From contig JAAEAF010014371.1 of the NCBI GenBank assembly GCA_011037195.1, positions 62,001-126,000 of the forward strand: a stretch of DNA of 64,000 bases. The letters are read 5' to 3'. A model generated the notes under the pieces. It was given only the letters and a program-made list of their open reading frames with translations, had not been told where the DNA came from and did not search any database. The position numbers and the translations under genes were made by a program. The DNA is from Triatoma infestans (lineage: Eukaryota; Arthropoda; Insecta; Hemiptera; Reduviidae). Below are positions 58,691 to 64,000 of this stretch, in pieces; within the stretch, counting starts at the first letter, position 1, and each line of letters opens with the position of its first letter.

Positions 58691-59534
58691 AAATCATAGT
58701 TAAGATTAGAAAAAAAGTCTACTGACATTTCAGCGCAGTTCTTGAAATCTTAGAATTCCAATGAAACCATATATAGAATTCATATAGAACCATTCATCGT
58801 TATATCAAGGTACAGGAAAAGTCAAGCCAGTTGAGAAAAAATGTTAAAATGAAATTTATGTGTTTTAAATAAACAAAATTGAAAGTAAATCGGTAAAGCC
58901 GTATGTGAGAAAACTCAAAATTCTCTAGACCCATTATTATAAACAAATAGGAGGTAAAATTTTTGTATTTTTATTTTAATAATGCGAATTATACTTTTAC
59001 TCTTCCATACGCTTACATACACACACACACACACACACAAACACACATAAACATCCTTTCTTTTACATAGAAGAAGAAAGATAGAGTTGTGTGTGTGCGT
59101 GAGAAAGAGAGAAAACAAAAATTAGTAGATATTTATAGGCCTTTAATCTCAATATCATTTATTTTCCAGTGGATCTCAAACCTCGAAAATCTGGCGCAGA
59201 GTAAAAAAAGTAAAAATTTGTAGTAAAATATTCAATTAATGTTTTCTTCAGTTGATTAGAAAATCATTTGCTGTAACACTTTTCTTTTAATATTTTCTCA
59301 CATTTAAACAACTTAAGATAATATTTTTCTAGAACCAGACTTATCCATGAGATTACGTATTTAGTTTTACCTTGTTTTTACGATCTATATACATTCTCGT
59401 TTTCAGTTGGATGCAACTGAAAGAAAAATAAATCCCTCAGTTTGAAGTACATTTATAGATATGGATACATAAAGCATATGTTGACAATAGCATATTGTTG
59501 GCAAGCAGTATGTTGACATATATACAACCAATAA
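58691..59534. other. AT-rich stretch with CA microsatellite
   Basis: (CA)n at 59015-59045. No gene is recognised. Confidence 0.4.
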
Positions 59535-59690
59535 GTGTGAGTGTAACAGAAACATTTCGTTGAAGTGAACTCTCTACACGAACGTGGTGAATTTGCTCTG
59601 ATGATGGAAGAAAATCCGAAACCGGCCAGGAACAAAACCAGTATGCATGCTAGGGCGGATAAAATACCGGATATTTATTGCACTTTGTGT
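59535..59690 (+). repeat. Hammerhead-bearing repeat, family B, copy 4
   Basis: Matches 19185-19340: GTAACAGAAACATTTCGTTG, CTCTACACGAACGTGGTGAA, ATGCATGCTAGGGCGGATAA, ATACCGGATATTTATTG. Confidence 0.7.
59594..59636 (+). ncRNA. Hammerhead core, family B, cleavage site mutated
   Basis: CTGATGA (59598-59604), stem II GGAA...ATCC weakened, GAAA and CCGG present, but the triplet reads GCC instead of GTC, so cleavage is not expected. Confidence 0.5.
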
Positions 59691-60054
59691 TTATGGTAAT
59701 TCAAAATATTTATACCGATAGAATTATTAATCGAAGTTGAACTGCTGGACCAATTCACAGCTATATTGCTCTGCCGGTCGCTTATATTTTATGAGAGAAA
59801 TGATTTAAATAAGAAATCGATTATGACCTTGTTAATACACTGAAACCAAAATAAAGGAGGCGAAATTTCTTAAGAGTTGAATACTCTTTCATAAAGTGGA
59901 ATATATCTTCGCTAAAACCAGAGTTACACAAGGAACATAAATCGTTCGCTCTATTCAACCAGGGACTACTCTATATAGAAACAATAGCTCACATTTCAAT
60001 TCAAACAGCCAGCGAAGACTCGTCAAAGAAAGAACATCTTTATTATTTTTATAA
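59691..60054. other. AT-rich stretch
   Basis: Nothing recognised. Confidence 0.35.
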
Positions 60055-60290
60055 AATTTGGTAAAATTCTGTGAAACACTATCACAGCTTTCTCTTATTC
60101 CAGTTCTCAAAATAGTAATTTACAAATTTCATAATTGACAAATGTACCGAATTTAATGAAATTCGTCGAAAACTCAAAAAACTGTACAGTAAAAGCGCAC
60201 TTCCGGTTTACTAATTTTCTTGATTCTTGAAATTTTAGCTATCAATTTATTTCTAATTAATTTTGTTTGGATGGTATAAATCAATTTAGT
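60055..60290 (-). repeat. Element K fragment, 3' end only
   Basis: Reverse copy of the last subrepeat: terminus CAGCTTTCTCTTATTCCAG, AAATTCGTCGAAAACTC, GCGCACTTCCGGTTTACTAA, and ends in TTTGTTTGGATGG where K continues in other copies. Confidence 0.7.
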
Positions 60291-61884
60291 TCCAAATATT
60301 ATTTTCAACTTCCGAACTGCCACATCCCACTAGAATGAGCTTAAAAATATCAAATGAGAACACAGAAATCTTAAATTAAACAAAGTTGCAGTTTGAACTT
60401 GTAAATGAGCATTAGATCAAATGTGAGTGGATGATTTACTTAAAAAAGCATGTAGTTGATATTAGTCAAGATTGCATGATGACCAAATTAGTTCATTTAG
60501 GATTTCGGCTTTTAAACAAACTGTTCCGATGTAGTTAGTACACATCCTGCTTGTAAATAACGCTGCATTTGGGGATGGGAAATAACGCGAAATTCTAACT
60601 ACTGATAGATACTCACCCAAAAAAAAAAAATTGTCTTTGGCTTGCTCTAGACTTTTGGGGCAAATTAGTATTTTTAATTGTTGAAATGGACTGATGATGT
60701 GGAACAGATCTGAATAGCTACGGAATAAAAAAGTGGCAATCTGAAGTTAACTTCAGCTACGAAAAAAGAAAGTTGACTAATTTGGGTGGACAGTAGCGTG
60801 AATGCCGAAAGAGAACGAATCGTAGGATATCAACAATTAAAATAAATTGAAATATAAATTAAACCCATTATGACAATAAAATAAGCCATTATTGTTAAAA
60901 GTTCTAAAGGAATTCACCTTTTGTAGTATAGATTATTACAATACATATTACAGGTTGTACAAGAATCAAGACCATGGGATGTTCAGTGTTGGTAAGGCAA
61001 GTAGGGTGCCTAGGAATATAAGTTAATAATTCTACCAGTATATAGGTTGTCCTAGACTAGAATGGACCTTTTCATAAGTGGATATCGTGGCTAGTGGTGA
61101 AGTTCAAGACTGGAGCCGATTGGAGTGCCATTGTTATATTCCAACCAGTAGCCAAGGAACAAGAGTTTCCAACTGGACTGTATGGAACAGTTTAGGAAAT
61201 AGTCAGTGGTTGTAGTATGAAAGTAGACGGGGTTAGTGGTGGTGGTTGACATGGAGGACTGAAGTAGGGTAGGGTTAGTAGGGACAAAATTAGACGCTAA
61301 TAATAGAAGGGTCATTTCAGAAGTACCCTACCAAGCCGTTCTCTAACTCACTCACTTCCCCCCTCTCTAACCTACCACTTAATGAAAAGGTGTAACTCAT
61401 TGAAAGAGCCGTTGTGTTATACTCAAACTGTTAATATCGTGACGCCGTTTGTGGTCCACATTTCAGTCGTCTATATAACGTTTAGAACTTATTTGAACAG
61501 TTTGATTTTTCTCTTTTTAGTTTATATTTGAACGAGAGAAAATAGAATTTAATTATTTACACATTATTATTTTAATTAAAATTTATCATATAATAATGTT
61601 TTATTGATAAAAATAAAATTAAGATCTCACAATATTTATCCAAACAAAATTGAAATTTGGCAAAAATCTTTGACTATAAACATAATTTTGAAATTTTGAT
61701 AGCCCATAAAGTGTGTTGACTTTACCACATAGCCTAACCAGCTTAACCTTGTTGTTTCGTGATTATTGTGATTGTTGTTGTAAAACATTACTGTTTACTT
61801 TTAGAAAACTTATGGTATTGTTCAAAACAAGCATGCACACTGTCACTATTCTGACTTTTAATCACGTAACATTGTTACAAGGAA
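60291..61884. other. Mixed AT-rich stretch
   Basis: 61080-61330 is more GC-rich with a 74-codon minus frame of low complexity; nothing is recognised. Confidence 0.35.
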
Positions 61885-61960
61885 GAGATTAGGTCAATGG
61901 TAGCGCGCTGCATTACCATGCGGAGGTCCAGGTTCGAGTCCCTCAATTCTGCCTGACTCA
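61885..61960 (+). repeat. tRNA-derived SINE head
   Basis: GATTAGGTCAATGGTAGCGC (A-box region) and GGTTCGAGTCCC (perfect B box) at tRNA spacing. A five-pair anticodon-like stem CTGCA/TGCGG has only a six-base loop and the acceptor stem does not pair, so I take it as a SINE relic, not a tRNA gene. Confidence 0.5.
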
Positions 61961-62090
61961 GTGAACTGCGTTTCTACCTAGGATCAAGTTAATCCCACTT
62001 ACTTTATCCCAAGTCTATCACTTTAGCATATGTTTCATCATCAGAAATGCCGAACTAGGGATTTTCTGTATTAGAATTATTCATTACTAG

Positions 62091-62802
62091 TGTAATGACA
62101 TATCAAAGTCATAGCAATGTCAAAGTGGTATCAAAGTCATAGATATGTCAAAGTGGTTCCAGCCAGCTGCTATCTTCACAAAGGATGGCAGGAACAAAGG
62201 ATAATTTATAACTAGTGGCCTAGCCGGCCGCTGTCTTCAAGACAAGGCCGCGGCCAAACAAACAAAACCCTTTTCAATATAAGGGTCAATACTTTACATC
62301 AAAGCAAGCACCGATAAAGCTGGCCACTGACCTAAATCACTGGTCACCGAACTAACCAAGGTCGCAACACTAGGAGAGATGTCTTGGTGTGAGTGTTGCT
62401 TACACATCTGACAGTGTGTGAGTAACACTAATATAAACTTCGCCCCACTGGAAGAGGGGATCATTATACACGAATTATTATACACGAGTACATTATTATT
62501 CGAGCAGCAGTTCCGCGTCCCTATACAGGTTTTACTTATACTTATTTTCATAATTGTGCATCTTAGTTTATTTATTTTAATCATCTTAAATTATTTGTTA
62601 TTTTAACTTTAAATTATCTAAGTATTTCATGTTAATAGTTACCACTTCTCACATTTAAATTACTGTAAAAAATATAGCCTATTTTTATAAATTCAGGGTT
62701 AGTAATTCGAGCTCTAACTTCTAAAAATCTCCAAACTAACTTCCGCCCTCTTCAAGACATCTACTACATACCATAGGAATCACAATAAACGATTCCACTA
62801 CA
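62091..62802 (+). mobile_element. 5' LTR of a gypsy-type retrotransposon
   Basis: Starts TGTAATGACATATC, ends GATTCCACTACA, 712 bp. It has two internal 28-base direct repeats (ATCAAAGTCATAG...GTCAAAGTGG, 62099-62155) and an inverted GC-rich pair at 62225-62257. AATATAAGGG at about 62275 may serve as TATA-like element. A related solo LTR is at 44644. The element continues past the window end, so the 3' LTR and target duplication cannot be seen. Confidence 0.75.
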
Positions 62803-62807
62803 TCTGG

Positions 62808-62829
62808 TGGCAGCGACTAGGATCCGAAC
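62808..62829 (+). promoter_or_regulatory. Primer-binding site
   Basis: TGGCAGCGACTAGGATCCGA follows the LTR end by five bases. Its complement ends in CCA and carries GTTCGGATCC, close to a tRNA T-arm, as expected for a tRNA primer. Which tRNA is not determined. Confidence 0.7.
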
Positions 62830-62947
62830 AGCGATTCCAGTTCCTTCGGAGTAAGTCAAATTTTAATACATATTTTTTTTATTTATATATTAAATTTTTA
62901 CTGTGTTCATATACGTTCAATCAAATTGAACTATTTTTGGTGAATTT

Positions 62948-64000
62948 ATGAAAACTAGGGGATCTAGGAAAACTTGTGCAAGTCCCATTAAAATTTCTGA
63001 CTCTCAATCAATTAAAAACATGACCACATATAATCTCAATGGTGTACAGATGTCTCTAGAAGAGGCTGTGCAACACCTCTTGGGTGAAAGGGAAAGGTCT
63101 GCACCTACTCCCCCGGCCCAAGATAAAACATCCATTATTGCCAGTCTGAACCTTTTAAATCAGATTCCGTGTTTTGACGGAGAACAGAACGCAAACATCG
63201 AACTTTTTCTAGAACAGGTACAACGCTGTGCTAGATTGTCACGATGGGACGACGATACCACATTAGAAGTGGTTGAATTCAAAATTTCCGATACTGCAGA
63301 AACCTTCTACAACACCCAAAAATCGCTACTATTACGAGAAGGTAAAGTAGTTGATTTTAAAACCATATCAAAATTGCTGCTCAACCGGTACCACACAGAA
63401 CAAACGCCTCTCGTTCTCTTACGCCAAATCACGAACATGCAGGCTCCCCCAAATGACTCGGTAGAAAAAATCGCCGACAAGCTCCGTCACCTGCACGCTC
63501 TAATCTCAGACAAGGCCGAAGCTAATCCCAAACTAACTTTACAAACGGTGTTAACCAAAATCACCACCGACACCTTCATTACGCTACTTCCGCAAAATCT
63601 AAGGAACGAGGTCCGCACTAAGCTTCCTGAAACCTAGACAGTGCGCTGGAATATACCACGGCACTAAGAGAAATAAAGGCTGCAGACTCTGCTCCGTCAG
63701 TGTTTGCAATAATGCCGAAACCCAAATTAATTAAACCGGTGGCGAAACAAAATAACCTACCGCCATCGCCATGCAAATATTGTGGGAGTATGCATTTTCA
63801 CGCAGATGCATTCAAAAAAATAAACCCCCAGTATTTAACGTAGTCAAAAATCGTCCATGTCGACATTGCTCAGGGCCGCATTTCGACAGACATTGCACTG
63901 CTCCAAAAACAAAGACGCGTACAAACTTCGGCAAATTCTCGCCGCAAGCCAATAAATTTAATAATTTTCAAAGTCGTAGTAACCGACGTCAATCCACACA
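62948..64000 (+). pseudogene. Gypsy-type gag, with two frameshifts, runs off the window
   Basis: Structural Gag protein. The first frame (62948-63637, 229 codons) holds the capsid-like region: SLNLLNQIPCFDGEQN, ELFLEQVQRCARLSRWDD, KISDTAETFYNTQ, LRQITNMQAPPNDSVE. After a one-base shift at about 63633 it continues LDSALEYTTALREIKAAD, PSPCKYCGSMHFHAD. A second shift near 63806 leads to PVFNVVKNRPCRHCSGPHFD and RHC, then a Lys/Arg/Asn-rich tail. Two zinc knuckles of the form C-x2-C-x3-H-x4-C are implied, the first only after undoing the shift. The protease and pol regions lie beyond the window. Confidence 0.8.

Noticed and set aside
58915..59118. Open frame rich in alternating Cys-Val
   Set aside because: It is the translation of a (CA)n/(GT)n microsatellite; the same applies to frames at 15259-15525 and 30317-30532.
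61885..61960. Possible tRNA gene
   Set aside because: A and B boxes are good but the acceptor stem does not pair and the anticodon loop is one base short; a SINE head is more likely.

Overview
This is a eukaryotic, AT-rich, gene-poor window that reads as arthropod, most likely insect, nuclear DNA. The transposable-element set is insect-like: Penelope-like elements (PLEs) with hammerhead ribozymes, Jockey-like and RNase H-bearing LINEs, gypsy LTR elements and PIF/Harbinger. A Hemiptera assignment is only a guess. No prokaryotic gene organisation and no CRISPR array is present. The only host-protein homology is an Hsp70 ATPase-domain reading with several frameshifts (47305-48319, minus). Next to it lies a truncated U6 snRNA-like sequence (49466-49507).

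Layout. 1-2215 holds two PLE copies head to tail on the minus strand (GIY-YIG 3' end, hammerhead, then the RT start of the next copy). 2215-2890 is a large imperfect palindrome. 4156-5345 holds degraded LINE ends. 7442-9845 holds two PLE 3' fragments around the first copy of a roughly 1-kb repeat that I call element K. 12345-13530 is a LINE with a perfect 232-bp tandem duplication. 14549-15555 is K in reverse. 16635-17545 is a LINE RNase H tail with two covarying hairpins. 18418-19340 and 19553-19802 are small ribozyme-bearing inverted inserts. 22693-25224 is a PIF/Harbinger element that contains a foldback element, which itself contains a LINE. 28500-29010, 31935-33050, 48395-49440, 50205-50830, 51793-52211 and 56645-58690 are further LINE remnants. 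36029-40599 is a nearly complete Jockey-like LINE inserted into a K copy. 44644-45445 is a solo LTR. 54887-55946 is a gypsy 3' end plus LTR. 62091-64000 is the 5' end of a gypsy-type element (LTR, primer-binding site, gag).

How the parts relate. Nothing here works as an operon or pathway; the window is a record of nested insertion. Several events can be read from target-site duplications: 14 bp at the Jockey-like LINE, 16 bp at 48395-49440, 13 bp at 51793-52211, 11 bp at 23640-24507, 13 bp at 19566-19789 and 4 bp at the solo LTR. Two things recur. Hammerhead-ribozyme cores of at least three sequence types occur at eight or more places, sometimes as inverted pairs. Element K is present as about ten copies with 15-bp inverted termini, hairpins at both ends and three roughly 290-bp internal subrepeats, each opening with CCGGAAGT. 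I know of no family name for K.

Most coding remnants carry one to a few single-base frameshifts while keeping good protein similarity. These may be real decay or uncorrected indels in the assembly.
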